DNA of 64,000 bases from Halocaridina rubra (GCA_037179515.1 JAXCGZ010000121.1:12501-76500); one strand, 5' to 3'; shown: positions 12,323-27,600, counted from the first letter of the stretch. Translations and numbers: made by a program. Notes: generated from the letters alone by a model not told the origin.

Positions 12323-15300
12323 TAGTTTATAAATATCATGGAGTATGTTGGGATTGTGTATGCTTGTGTATATATCGACCGTGTGCTTGTATGTGTATAT
12401 GTAGAAATATGATCCATGATAATGTAATGTAACCTAGATAACAGTACTGGGAGGGAGATTTTTTGTACCAATATAATTATTAAAGTAGATTGATAAAAAA
12501 ACATTATTCCTGATCTCTTAGTGTGAAAAGTAGAGACTGACCTAGAAAGAATGGGTATTGCTGTATGATTGTATATATTGAAATATGGCATTAACAATTT
12601 TGATACTTACATTTTTATAAATGTTATCTTAATGCTATTTAAAGATGCTAATTAATAAGTGACATTCAGCATTTCATCACTGTCTTTTGCATTTCAATTT
12701 ACTATATACTGTACTCAAAATATCAATCAATCTTTTTATCAAATATGATCCTTGATAAATCACAAAGTACTTCCAAAAAATGTTTACTGTATTGTGGTCT
12801 CTAATTCCAATTGCCAGTGGAGATTCCATGATATTATTAAGCATAGTTACTGCAAATGGCCATATTTGCATCACATAGTTATGTTACAGGGCATGCCCTG
12901 ACTTATGTATGCCCATACTCATTAATGCATATAATTACAGTTCGCATTTTTTGTGAAAATTTATGTTGCTTTGTCCATCTCATATTGATTTTTAGCTATC
13001 CTAATTTTTCTGCCTCTGTATTTACACGTATCTATTTTCCCATTACATAAAGAGTAAAATGTCCTAAGAAATATGCAAGTTATGCTTTTTGTAATTACCA
13101 GAAGAATTTTTGTTGAGTAATGTAAAGAATACAATAATATAAGACTGCAGAAGTCTTTAACTTCATATTTACTTAATTATGATGGTTATACTGACCCAGT
13201 TTCGTAATTGGTTGTTCATATTAAGTTATGTTTCATCATTTTCTGTTACAATTATTTAGTTTTTCTTTAACCGCATTATTTTTCAGAAGAAAGAATAATA
13301 TAGAATATGAATTAAGAGCATCTGTATTATAATAAACATGTCAAATATTAGAAAAATTATTATATGCTTGAAGCCTTGCCTGAAAAACACATGGATGGAT
13401 ATTATTAAATAAAGGCAATGGTTAAGCGCTGCCCAAAATGCAAAGACCAACATTATGATTATTCTTTATATTCTGAGTTTACTTTGATAACGGCATTTAC
13501 TGTAAATATTTATATAATACTATTATTATGATACTGTACTTTTACTATTCATCAGATTCTCTGTCGCATTTCACCAGATGACAAAATTGTCTTCCCTTAG
13601 ACATGAAAGGATTAACAATTAATCTCAAGTTGAATATACCTCAGATAAATTTCTAATTCCATCCATGACCATAACAGTAATGTTTTGTAATACGATAAAT
13701 TTACTCTACAGACAAGTTTGATAAAATGCAAGGAATAAAGATTTCATGGTAAATGCCATGACTTTGTGTAGGTCTCAATATTAAAGATTTCCTTTGTATA
13801 TTTCAACTATTACTCTTTGAGAACATATGGGATATCAGCATGCTGTGATACAACAGCTGTATTTTGAATGAGTATAGCTGGAGCTTTGTGAATTGTGTCA
13901 CTTTCTGTAAAACCCAAGTTGGGTATGAAACTACAGATTACTTTATGGAACAGTTGAATAATATTCTTCTCTGAATATTTTTGTTATAAAATAATTTGCT
14001 ATATATATTCTAATTTTGCTCAAACTATAGTTAAGAGTTTAAGTACTGTAAAGAATTAGAGTTGGATAACTTTAACCTCTCTCTAGCCCAACCAAGAATG
14101 GCCTTAGATTTTGGAGTAATTATTTTCCTGATCCCTTGGTGTGAAGAGTAGAGACTAATCTAGAAAAAATTTTGTATGGCTTTGTGAGTGTCACTGTTCT
14201 TTAGTAATAAATGATTGAGTAACAGTGACATTAACATGGCCATATAAAGTAGATTATGTGCAGTGTACATTGTGTAAATGATTACACTGTTTCCTTTCAG
14301 ATTTGTAATATGATTAGTAGGTGTACAATATGATTTTCTTATGTAGATAAGATTTTGCTCGTGTAATGTTTTTATACATTGTCATAGTTTTTTCCTGTAC
14401 TGTAATGAATTGATGAAATTTAAATAGCTTTCAGAATGGAGAACTACTTGTGAAATTTACCACTGCTATTGCATTTATAAAGTAACATACAGTTCTGGAT
14501 ATATGAAGATGCGACATTTGTGTTTTTCTCATGCCGTATTTCTCTTGGTAACAAGTCTTCAGTACCATCATATACTGGAAGCTTTTCCTATGCTCTGCTT
14601 ATTTTTCATTGTGATGGGGATCATATAGATTTGTTATGAATATTTATAATGATAGCATTCCAAATTGAACACTGCCATATTTTTTTCAGATTGTAGTTAA
14701 CTTTTCTTCTCCATTTTGTTTATTCCTTTTTCCGGTACGTGAGTACATATTTATACCAGCTTATGTACTCTGATATGTATTTTTATGAGTATCTAGCATG
14801 TGCAGTAAAGCATTGGGGAGGTTAGAATATCAAAAAGTCAGGAGTGATAAGTGAGGTTAGAATGTCAATAAGTCAGGAAGGTCTGAATATTCACGGAACT
14901 TTGTACAGAAAAGAAATAAAAATTTATTATACAGTATTTTAAAATATGTACAATATATTTTTGAAAATAGTGTTGTGAAGGATTGGTGAAATAAGGTATC
15001 GTATCTGATACTGAAATTTAAGTCGCTTCCTTTTACTTTCGTAAATTATATTTACGCATCATCAGCATCCTGTACAGAAAATAGCGTTTATCCTCAACAA
15101 GAAGGCAATTCTTACTGATTTGTTTTTGGATCACTATAATTTTTTTCAGCATAATGATATACTAATTCTGGGTGGCCAAATATGGACAGAACGTCTTCAA
15201 GATATTCTTCACATTATCACACGTTTCAGCTATTTTGTGGAATAAAAAAAAGAGGGAGAGAGATAAGAGAATTGCCAGATTTTTGCTTCACTTTCCCTTT

Positions 15301-15677
15301 GAGTCGGCTCTTATGATGTGCAGGAAATATGAGGCCAGCATTTATTTTCCACTAATAAGGGTGTCCCATTCAGTCACCTAAGATAGGCATGGAATTCTTT
15401 CTCTCAAATCCCAGTAATACTGTAATAAAACTTCAGTAGCATACAGTAATAGCTAAAGTACGGTTTCGAGTAGCTTTTAGTAAAGAAGTTGGAAAAATTT
15501 GGATAAACTATCAGCTAGATTGAAGTTTTGTTTAGAGGTATGATATTGATTTGGATATATTTTGTATTTCAAAGGAAAACTTAAGCAGTACCCTGTATAT
15601 TCCAAGTAACAATTTTTTACCTGTGAAAATGTGAGTAGCATATTCTATTTCACATATATTTCACTTAGAGTTGTGCA
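12323..15677. other. CRLS1 3' UTR and downstream intergenic sequence
   Basis: No exon recognised. Contains AATAAA at 13408-13413 and 13734-13739, and a direct repeat of about 60 bp (near 12505-12550 and 14130-14175, sharing GTGTGAARAGTAGAGACT). A short imperfect tandem duplication of GAGGTTAGAATRTCAAWAAG lies at about 14819-14875. Confidence 0.5.
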
Positions 15678-16815
15678 GTTGTTGTTGTTATTTCCTAAGC
15701 TGCCTGGATGAATAGCCCAGAGTACCTAAGAAAGGCTACTGCTAATCCCAGGCTTTCCCACAGAGCTCTCAAGGAGTGTAATTCTATCAACATAGGAATC
15801 CATATAGACTTTAACTTGTCTTGGAGGAATCACAATCCAAATTTCTAAATTTCATTCAAAAAAATTGGGGGTTCTGTTTCGTTTTTGTCATTACTTTTGC
15901 TCTTTACAGTTACTTATAATCTATAAAGATCTTATCCGTCCCTGCTTAGAATAGTGCTCACACATCAGGGGTGCTTCTTCTTATGCTTATCTCCTTGATA
16001 GGGTTGAATCTAAGGCAGTCAGACTCATTAATGATCCTTCTCTTACTTCTCTTTTCTGTCGCTATTACTTCCATCGCTGCTCTGATGGGTTGGTGAGTTG
16101 CATCCCTCCTCCACTGCCGAGGCTGCATAACACTTGCCAAGCGGCCTCATCTCACAGGTACTGTGTGGAGATTTGTACCTTGCAGATTGGTCAGTGCAGT
16201 GACTACTTCTTCCCATCTACTTCCAGACTCTGGAAGTCTTTTTTCCTCCTTCTGTCTTTCCTAATTCTCATGACCTATCTTCCTTCAAAAGGTGGATCTA
16301 TCATCATCTCAGGGCCTAATCCTCCATATCTCCAGGTACTCTGTACTTTGACTACTTTTTCTGTCTTGTTGTTTTCCTTTATATAACTACCTCAGCTCTG
16401 CCTTGTCCTTAACCTTTTTCTTCTCCTTCGTCTTGGTGTTTTCTCGTACCCGGTCCTTTATTGATGAGGGCAGTTTTTGCCTGTCCCAATGTCACACACA
16501 CAAAAAAATATATATGATTGTGTGTGGACCAGCCTACCATAATCTGTGTCCTGGGTTGCTCTTAATGTCTCCTGTTATAAGAAATCGTTGAAAAAAAGAC
16601 TGCTGGAGAGTCATTTTTTGGGATAAAAGATATTGCATTAGTTTGTGTTTTATGTTTAAAGATGAGATACTTGCCTGAATGACCGAAACCTCAGCCAGAT
16701 TCTCTCCATGTGGGGCAGGGGTAGGTTGTGACAGTTTGGCTTCTCGTTGCTGCTTTTCTGAGTTGCAGCTACATAGGGTGGACCTATGCCAAAGACACTG
16801 CCACTCTAGGCCCAT
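15678..16815 (+). repeat. Dispersed element 'B' split by a jockey-like LINE fragment
   Basis: 15678-15784 and 16511-16815 together match the continuous element at 58262-58690 on the minus strand (shared CCTAAGCTGCCTGG, then ATGTGGGGCAGGGG, then CAGTTTGGCTTCTC). The LINE fragment 15785-16510 sits between them, so the LINE inserted into an existing copy of element B. Confidence 0.6.
15785..16510 (+). pseudogene. 3' fragment of a jockey-like LINE reverse transcriptase
   Basis: Translation from about 15930 gives a degraded C-terminal LINE region: IRPCLE, stop, CSHIRGAS, LLDRVESKAVRLI, SLFCRYYFHRCSDGL, then FFPSTSRLWKS. The DNA matches the minus-strand copy at 38790-39550 for most of its length. 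An in-frame stop after IRPCLE and further shifts show it is dead. The 3' end (16430-16500) resembles the 3' end of the short dispersed element at 25850-25910. Confidence 0.75.
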
Positions 16816-17445
16816 TAATGATGTGGGACAGTATATTTTTAAGAGTTTTTGACATTTCTCCTACTATGCAGTTTATCCTTACATTTTTTTTTTTTTTTGT
16901 GATTTGAAAGCACTTGTTTGATATCACTATATGTCTCTAGAGATTATAGGGCTTATTTCGTATTGTGCTGCTGTTTGATATATGATGATGCTTTTTTTAT
17001 TTTTCTAGGAAAATTTTAGAACATTCAAGCCCTAACTTTAGTTTTGTTTTGCAATGTTTATCAGTTTTCTTTGATGTTCTTGAGATGTATGTTAACATAT
17101 TCATATTCATGTGCAGTACCCATAATTTGATATGCTAGAGTATTTATATCATAGGAGCTCAGTCCTTTTAACAAAAGTGTTTCAGTAGTATGATGTGTAT
17201 ATAATGATACTGTGTACGTCGTCTTCTAGTATTTGATAGAAAAAACTTTCTACCCTCTTTAGTCATTAGCTGTAGTAAATTAATTACATGCTGAAAGTTT
17301 GTACTTCATAGATTTTATTTACGTGTGCTGCTTATGTTGAGAATAGAATATCAGTAGTGTGTTATTTTTTTAAACATAAATAAGGCACTCTGTAAATGAT
17401 TGTAAGCATATGAACTAATTTTTTACTGGATTATTTTTGGGGAGC

Positions 17446-17512
<67 letters not shown>

Positions 17513-18520
17513 AATTGCTAGCCAATGAGTAATTTTTTGGTGATTTTTCATCCTTACTGGTGAACTAGATGCAAATAATTTCTCACCCATGGCTTAAAAC
17601 CATTACACAAATGATTATCATGTTACATCTACAATGTCAGTTTTTTAGGGACTAGAGGAGAAAAAAATCACACTTTGAGTTAAGCGCCTTATATTTCCTC
17701 ATAGTGCATAGAATGTAAGTATTCTTGAGAATAGACACATTATATTTTCATGTTTAATATATATAATTAGAAAAGGGGATGATTCGTCTAGAAATAGAAC
17801 TTACCAGAAATAACCTGTTTGCTAGATGATGACTCATCCATAGTTGTGATTTCTACCGTGTCAGTATTGAATTGCTTTTATTAGAAGAGGGTATACACAT
17901 AATATCATTCTGATATAAGAAAGATGCATTCATAGCAAAGAAGTACAATATAAACTGAAAATTTTCTCCTGCCAAGAGACCTTATTTGATTAGCAAGTTT
18001 GCAAAGCTTTGGAAAATGTCTACCAATTCACCCTAAGGGGAAATTGATATGAAAGATGTTTTTACTGGAAATTCAATCAGACTATCCTGAAGGAAAATGT
18101 AATAACAGCTGATCAGATTGAGAAAGGTGAACTGCGCTGCCTCTAAGACAGAGGTTACTGCTAATACACAACCCTTGTATAGTTATTGTAAAATTCAGTT
18201 ATTTTTTGCTGGATGAATAAGAAACATTTATTTGAAATAGAAGTCGAGGACTTAATTCACTGAAAAAGATCTCAGAAGGGGGAAATCTGCTGTTCCTATG
18301 TTTCCTGCAATGAAGAAGTGGCTATTCAAAGATAGGAGAAAAATATTTTTTTCAAAAGACCTATGTTTTCTTTAGGGAATAGTAGTTTACCTTGTAGAGG
18401 ACCATCTTTACATAAGTATTAACCGCATAAACAAGGCACTCAGAGTTAAAATCCATGGAGGAGTTTTTTATAGTGGAATTATACCTAGTACAGAAACCTT
18501 TACTATGTTACTTTAATTTT
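16816..18520. other. Intergenic sequence without recognised genes
   Basis: AT-rich sequence, no splice-supported open frame. Only the poly(T) tract stands out. Confidence 0.5.
17452..17507. repeat. Poly(T) tract
   Basis: About 55 consecutive T. It may be the poly(A) of a minus-strand retroposed copy, but no body was recognised next to it. Confidence 0.9.
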
Positions 18521-18527
18521 TTTTAAT

Positions 18528-18600
18528 TGTGACACCAGGACAGGCAAAAAAAAAAAAAAAATTACCCACTTCGTGCCTGGGCACTGCCCAAGTGAAGCAC
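18528..18600 (-). repeat. 3' end of dispersed element 'A'
   Basis: ATTGTGACACCAGGACAGGC, an A run, then CTTCGTGCCTGGGCACTG. This is the reverse complement of the 3' end of the copies at 18972-19276 and 25618-25912. Confidence 0.6.
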
Positions 18601-18870
18601 ATAAAGAACTAATTCGAGGACTTAATAGTGAATTTCATAAAGAAATAATTGCAAAATCCTTGATACAGGGAAAGCATTTTCTCTTAGTGTACCCATTTTG
18701 TTATATGAGGGGATAGAAGAATAGGAGCAGTCAATCTTTGTTAAATTTTTTACCCCAAATTGTTAGTTGTGGTAAATGTGAATATCAACAGGACATTGGG
18801 TCATAATGAGGTATGAAATTATTCACCATATGAGATGATTAATAAGACATTGTCTTTCTCTTACTGGTTA

Positions 18871-18958
<88 letters not shown>
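18871..18958. repeat. (AT)n microsatellite
   Basis: About 44 AT units immediately upstream of element A. Confidence 0.95.
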
Positions 18959-18959
<1 letters not shown>

Positions 18960-18971
18960 TGTATGCCATAT

Positions 18972-19269
18972 AGTAGGTTGGCCCATGGCACCAACTCCCC
19001 GTTGCGATACTACAACTGAAAGGTCTTATAGACTTAAATAAGACTGTCCAGGACAGTTCAGTGTTTAGTCTTCCTTCAGATACGGTTCTCTTTCTATGCA
19101 TACATCAAAACCGAATATTCTTGGATATTTGTTACACTTGTCGTATTATCTCCACATCTGACAAGTCACAATACCCCCATCTCTGTTTCTCTCTATGTTT
19201 TCTTCGTGCCAGGCCCGATGAGAGAAGATTTTTTTTTATTTTTTTTTTTTTGGCCTGTCCTGGTGTCAA

Positions 19270-19276
<7 letters not shown>
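18972..19276 (+). repeat. Dispersed element 'A' (putative SINE), near full copy
   Basis: Starts around GGCCCATGGCACCAACTCCC and runs through CTGTCCAGGACAGTTC, the CATCTGACAAGTCACAATA block and GCCCGATGAG. It ends in GGCCTGTCCTGGTGTCA next to an (AT)n tract. The same order of blocks occurs at 25618-25912. No coding capacity. The 3' 60 bp resembles that of the jockey-like LINE. Confidence 0.65.
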
Positions 19277-19343
<67 letters not shown>

Positions 19344-19371
19344 TATATACAGTAATCCCTCGCTCTATCGC

Positions 19372-19420
<49 letters not shown>
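19274..19420. repeat. (AT)n, pogo/Tigger-like end and poly(T)
   Basis: (AT)n at 19274-19338. Then 19350-19375 reads CAGTAATCCCTCGCTCTATC followed by GCGGA, which resembles pogo/Tigger terminal inverted repeats from memory of the family. It is cut short by a poly(T) run (19374-19419). No partner end was found nearby. Confidence 0.55.
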
Positions 19421-19424
<4 letters not shown>

Positions 19425-20102
19425 CAGGATGGGCCAAAAAATTATAGAATAAAACGGCCTTAATCAGGCTGTAAAGAGAAACAGAGATGGAGAGTGTAAT
19501 GACCTGTCAGATGTGAAGGGATTATAAAAGATGTGTAATGAATATCCAGCTCTCTGCTGGGTTTTAATATACCTCTGCATTACTTTCATGATGTCTATTC
19601 CAATAATTCTCCTTAGATCTTATTATTATTATTGACAACAATAATTTTCCTTTGATGATGATTGTGGAGATTATTATTATTATTATTATTAAGGGCTCAT
19701 CATTGTTTGTACATCTGTTGGTTTATTTACTTTAATAACTGTGTACAGTGCCCCTCCCTAGATGGCTGGGACAAAGAGAGTGTGGGAGGTTGGGTAGAAT
19801 AGAATGTTGGAGAGAGAGAGAGAGAGAGATATCTTTAATTAACTCTTATTCATTCTACCAAAACTACATTATTTATTGTAAAAATTATAAATTCTTAATA
19901 ATAATAATATTAATAATGATAATAATCTCCACAATTATCATCAAAGGAAAATTATTGTTAAAAATAATAATAATAAGATCTAAGGAGAATTTTTGAATAG
20001 ACATCATGAGAGTAATGCAGAGGTATATTAAAACGCAGCAGAGAGCTGGATATTCATTACACATCTTTTATAATCCCTTCACATCTGACAGGTCATTACA
20101 AG
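19421..20102. repeat. Inverted repeat, arms about 195 bp, built from element 'A'
   Basis: The arm 19494-19690 is nearly the reverse complement of 19907-20101, separated by about 216 bp. Both arms contain the TGACCTGTCAGATGTGAAGG block of element A and the phrase CTCCTTAGATCTTATTATTA. The left arm continues out to the element A 3' end at 19421-19440. Only a handful of mismatches were seen by eye. Confidence 0.8.
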
Positions 20103-20253
20103 GGTGACAATTAATAAAGTTTTAAAAATTCATGATCAAACCAAAACTCGTAATGGGTAATGGATTTAAGCTTGATAAATTTAGGTTCAGAAGGGAAATT
20201 GGTGAAATTTGGCTTGGTAATACCGTGGATTCCTAATAGGATAATAAATGCCA

Positions 20254-21918
<1,665 letters not shown>

Positions 21919-21936
21919 GGTGTGTGTGTGTATGTG

Positions 21937-22211
<275 letters not shown>

Positions 22212-22288
22212 CACAAATTGTTAACAGTAGCATTAAATAGTAAGGAGCCCATCAGTGAAACAACACAGAAATTAGCGCAATATTTCGG

Positions 22289-22356
22289 GTCCTAACTGGA
22301 CCTCTTCTCAAGCACAATCATAAGCACTTGTGCTTGACAAGGGGTCCAGTTAGGAC
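22289..22356. repeat. Imperfect 28-bp inverted repeat
   Basis: 22289-22316 (GTCCTAACTGGACC...) pairs with 22329-22356 with two mismatches over a 12-base loop. Unclassified. Confidence 0.75.
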
Positions 22357-22380
22357 TCGTAAAATGGCGTTATTAAATGT

Positions 22381-23221
22381 GTACTTACCTAATTGTGTTT
22401 ACGGGAAAGAGCCCAAAGCTCGTATCTTCCCGTCTCCTCATCGGTTCCATTTTATACTTAGTGATACTTATCATACCTTTCCTTAAAACTATGGATTGAG
22501 ATAGCATTAAGTACCTCCTCGCTTAGCCAATTCCAATTATCAACTACTCTTACACTGAAAAAGTATTTCCTTACATCCTGCAAACAAGTTTTCTTACGAA
22601 GCTTCAAACTATGACCTCTAGTTCTAGAGCCTGCCATATCAAAATATCGATCCCTATCCACTCTATCATAACCATGAAGGAATATAAAGACTGTCACCAT
22701 ATCCCCCCTCAATCTTCTAGCTTCGAGTGATGGTAAGTCTAATTCCCTCAGCCTCTCATCATAACTGAGATTGCGTATTTCTGGCACCAGTTTCGTGGCA
22801 TGTCTTTGAACTTTTTCAAGCTTAGCTATGTGCTTTTCAAGTGTGGATTCCTAAAGGGGGTTGCATATTCGAGTTTTGGCCTCACATAGGTTACATAAAT
22901 ATATCTGAACATTTCCTTGTCCATGTGCCTGAAGGCTACCCTTACATTTGATAATAATGCATATGCTGCCCTTACTATGCCATTTATATGTATTTCTGGA
23001 GACAAATCTGCCAGTATGTTTACTTCTAGATCTCTCTCATTTTCTGTCTCATGAAGTTGTACTCCAGCCACCGAGTAGTAAAGCTTTGGCCTTCTTGCAC
23101 TTGTACCCATTCTCATTACCTTACATTTTGAAGTATTGAATTTCATTAGCCACTTTTATGACCACTCATGCAGACTATTTAGATCCTCCTGAAGTTTTCT
23201 ACCCTTGTTCTCGTTTTTTAC
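22381..23221 (-). pseudogene. CR1-like LINE, truncated and frameshifted copy 2
   Basis: The minus strand carries the end of the RT region and the C-terminal domain: MKFNTSKCKVMRMGTSARRP in 23146-22826, then EIRNLSYDERLRELDLPSLE in 22787-22458. A frameshift separates the two (22790-22850). The 3' UTR hairpin and the tail TACCTAATTGTG lie at 22383-22420. The 5' end abuts an interrupted (AT)n tract. Confidence 0.9.
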
Positions 23222-23233
23222 TGATGACCATCC

Positions 23234-23363
<130 letters not shown>

Positions 23364-23463
23364 CTATTCTATTTCAGGTTACGTATGTTTCATAGACTGT
23401 GAAAGCATATTATTACTATACTTTCTTAGCCCTACTCTAATACTAGACATATCTATGATTCTG

Positions 23464-23471
23464 TGACGTCA
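23464..23471. promoter_or_regulatory. Palindromic CRE (TGACGTCA), possible VHL upstream element
   Basis: A perfect TGACGTCA sits 1.2 kb upstream of the VHL start codon, in a non-repetitive island (23395-23830) between two LINE copies. CREB/ATF binding is known for this octamer; its use here is inference. An acceptor-like TTATGCAG ends at 24680, just upstream of the VHL ATG, so a non-coding first exon could start near this island. Confidence 0.3.
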
Positions 23472-23835
23472 CTCACAGCTGACTGTGGAAACAGACGGCA
23501 AAAAAGTAAACATACAAGTTACAGGTTTAGTAACCATTTACGATCGAGTTATTATATACCTGCATGTGATTTTTTTCTGTGTTCTTATATTTCATGATAA
23601 ACTGGTAGTATTTATTCACCTATTTCTGTAAAGGACCACTCTTTGACCGTGAATACCTTGGAATGAGCATATTTATTAGGGCTTCATCTCGATTATATCG
23701 TGAGTACCGGGCCCTGAGCTTATTTAAGGCTTCATCTCGATGAAATTTGTTCTTCGCCGGGGACTAGAATAGTAATTCGTTGCTTGGGGAGTTAAAGCTT
23801 CTAAATTAGACTTAGGAATAGTCAAATGTTAATCC

Positions 23836-24600
23836 TCGGTTTGCTTGACTGTGTTTACTCACTTCTGCTCACAGGAAAAAGCTCTGCTCGTAACTCCCAG
23901 TCGTCTGGTTGGTTCCATATTTTACTCACTAACGCCTATTACAACTAGCCTTAAAAATAGAAATGCATTTAGTAATTACTGTTTCACCACTGAGCAATTT
24001 TTTGTTATCAACTATTCTTACACACACAAAAAAAAGTGTTTCTTTACATCCTGCAAAGAAGTTTTCCTACAAAGCTTTTAGCTATGAACTCTAGTTCTAG
24101 AGCCACCCATATCAAAATATCGCTTTCCATCCTCTGTTAAAGCCATGCAGGGAAACCTTTACCACATCCCTCTCTTTCCAGTAGCTCTAGTGATGATAAA
24201 TCTAACTCCTTCAGCCTTGCCTCATCACTTTCTCCAGTTTATTTATATGTTTTTTGAAGTGCGGATACCAGGCTGTTGCAGCAAATTCAAGCTTAGACTT
24301 CACATAAATCAAGTAGCTATTTATGATCATTACCTGGTTTATATGCCTGAAGGCCTCCCTTGTGTAGAAGGCATATGCATCCTTTACAGTACCCATTATA
24401 TGTATTTCCAGAGACAAACCTGTCCTCGAATTTGCTCCTTGATCTCTTTCTTTCTCATATTATTAGAGTTACTCTACTGCTGTTGAATACCCTCACATAG
24501 GACTTTTTACACTCTTTCCCATTCTCATTACTTTGCATTCTGAAGTATTTTATCTCATTAGCCACTTGTTTGACTACTCATGCATATTAAATGTCTCACT
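23836..24600 (-). pseudogene. CR1-like LINE, old decayed copy 3
   Basis: Clearly related to copies 1 and 2 on the minus strand (the TTTACATCCTGCAAAGAAGT block; translated YVKSKLEFAATAWYPHFKKHI in 24417-24211), but with many substitutions and stops. It is older than the neighbouring copies, so the same family has been inserting here over a long period. Confidence 0.8.
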
Positions 24601-24692
24601 TGCGGATTGACTGTAATATATATGCTGTGTGCTGCAATGCTTTGCATATTACTGTTACACTTTAGACTCTCATTATGCAGGATGTCAATGTA

Positions 24693-27600
24693 ATGGCAGA
24701 CGTACCTGTACCTCTACAACGAGTAGTGCACAACGGACCTCTCCAACACAGACAACTGCAACCTTTGCGATCTGTTGAGTCAAGGGTAGGATATTAATTT
24801 ATTGCAGATGTACATTTTCATGTGTTTTATACAGGTTTTGGTGTAATGCTAAAAAACTAATGTACTTTTGATTATTTTCATATCATAGTTGTATAATACA
24901 CAGGCTTATACAGTATTTTCTGTATATTGCAGTAATATCAAAGTATAGCTTTGAAGAGCTGTGGTATCCAGATGTCAATTCTGTACATATTTTTTTATCA
25001 TTATATTTTACAGTACTGTACTTCCTTATAATTTTCAAATAATCTGAATCACTTTGTTAAGGGAACAGACTTATTTCACATGTGAAGTAATTTCAGAAAA
25101 GCCCGTTGCATTAGTAAGGGACATTTTAATTTCATATATTGTATCCATGAGAGCGTAAGATTTAAAATTAACTTTTAAAACGGTAAAAGAGACCTGGTGA
25201 TAAGTTATAGCTTGTGTAGTTACAGTGTTTATATATTACATGTTTTGTATTCTCTACTCTCATATGTTCCAAATACAGATTATCAGAGCATACATTTTTA
25301 TTTCCCCTGCAACTAAAGCATTTCAAAACAATGTATATTTAGTTAATACTCATCCATCAGTTTCAAATGAGAACTATCCTAATTTAGTGTTCTCTATAAA
25401 TAGGTAACAGCCGTATATGTGTTAGTATTTTCAACCTCTGAAGTGACTAACAATTTTAGCTTTCTGTGTGAATAATGTTTGTTTGAGGATGAAGCAGCTG
25501 TTAGAGACTCATTTATTTAAAGTAATTGATATATCAGCTCATCAGTTGTTTGAAGGTTAATCAGGGGTGGCTAATATTGAGGTATTAAGAACTTATATTC
25601 TTTAGATTCAATAATCTCATGGCACCAGCCGCTCGTTTTGATACTACTGCTGGAGGGTCTTTTGGACTTTAATAGAACTGTCCAGGACAGTTCGATGATA
25701 AGTCTTCCTTCAGTTACGGTTCTTATTCTATGCCTACATCAACATGAATACTCGGATATTCGTTACATGTCTCATATTATCCTTTCACATTTGACAAATC
25801 ACAACACACTCAATCTTTCTTTCTCTTTGCTTTGTCTTTTTCTCGTGCCCAGGCCCGATGAGGGCAGATTTAATTATTTATTTTTTATTGGCCCATCCTG
25901 GTGTCACAATAAAAAAAAATCAACCATATATTCATCTTGATTTAGGCTAGTAATGAAAATTTCTTCTATTCACTCTGTATTAGTATTCCTTAAAAATAAT
26001 AATTAGAAAGCAAAACTGTAATTCTGTTCAGCAAGGATGATAGTCTGCATGGCTGTAAACAAAGAGGTTTAGAAAGTATCCGTTATGGAACTTATGTTTA
26101 GTGTCTTATTTCTTCATTAATATGAATTATATTTTTATCATCATTTGCCCTTTATTAAGTTAATGCAGTGAATGGTTATGTCAATAGAGTGGCTCTATCC
26201 ATTTGTAGTAATAACAATAATATCCTTGTATTTATATGACATCTTACTTTTATGATAATATTGCGATACTCGTGATTATGAATAATAAATCAGGCACTTG
26301 GTAATGTTGCTGCATATGAAGTTTGTATGAAATCTTACTGTACTGTACAGTATTTTGATTTTGTATGTAGAGTACTGTAAATGTCTAGTGCATACTAATG
26401 CTGTTTATATAGCGAATAAGTGATAGAGACAGCATATGTCTTGGCACTATATATGTATGTAATTTTCTCTTCTTATCAAATGCTGTTATCTCACAGTATT
26501 ATAAAAGGAATATAATATCTTTAATGATCAAATCGCATTGTAAGGCTGATATCCCCTCAGATTACGACATTTTGACTTGTGATGATTCAGACATGAACAT
26601 ACATACCTCAAGAGTTTATGTATGATTTGCATTAAACATGTGCATTGTACCATATGCTCTACTATATAGTACTGCACATATGTGTGACAGAAATAAATGT
26701 TTTTTAACCTATTACTTATTCATCAAAATGTACTCTTATCTGAAGTTGTGTAATGCCTGTACTGTTTTTCTTTTCAGCCGTTGGCATGTAATTTCCTTTC
26801 CTTCTTTCAGGTACAGAGTTTTGTACGTTTTGTTAATCGGACTCAGAGGCATGTAGATGTTTTTTGGTGCAATTACAATGGTGAACGCCAAAAATACAAG
26901 GTAAATATCACTTATAATTGTGGGATTGTCAAATTTCATCGTATTGCAGTAACTGTCAACTAGGCATTTATTTAGTAATTTTCTGTAATGATATTCACAT
27001 ACTGTGTAGTAAATATCAATTAAAAAGTCTACAAGTTTCCAATTATTTGTACGTATTGCAGAATTTCTTCTCAAGAAAATATTTTGTAGCATGGACAATA
27101 GTTGGTTATTTAAGTAGCTCACAACCCTCAGGTCATGAATACTAATTTAACTCTGATAATTGCATCTCCACATTAAAACTTATAAGAAACTTATTCTTAT
27201 AAAGAATTATATGTTGTTTTTAAGACGTTGAGACCTGGAGAACAAGTGAAACTCAACACGTACGTCACACATCCGTTTATTTTCCGAGACGCTGAGACAA
27301 AGGCTAAGCTCATCATAAACTCAGATGAAGTGTACTTCCCTAAGCCATGGGCAGAGGTATGTTTACATGGATTTTAGTCAACATCTGATACTCATATTTG
27401 CAAAGAAAAATTCTGACTGCACTAATGCTGAACTTTAAGCTATCCTACTGCAGATATATTGTAAGCTATGTATGCATTGCCACATTTTGCTACTGTTACT
27501 TGCTGTTTAATTCCAGAAATAATTATTTTGAACGTCTTGGGATGGATTTTATGGACATAATTTGAGTTCAGGGAATATCCTATGGCTTTTATCTTGCAAG

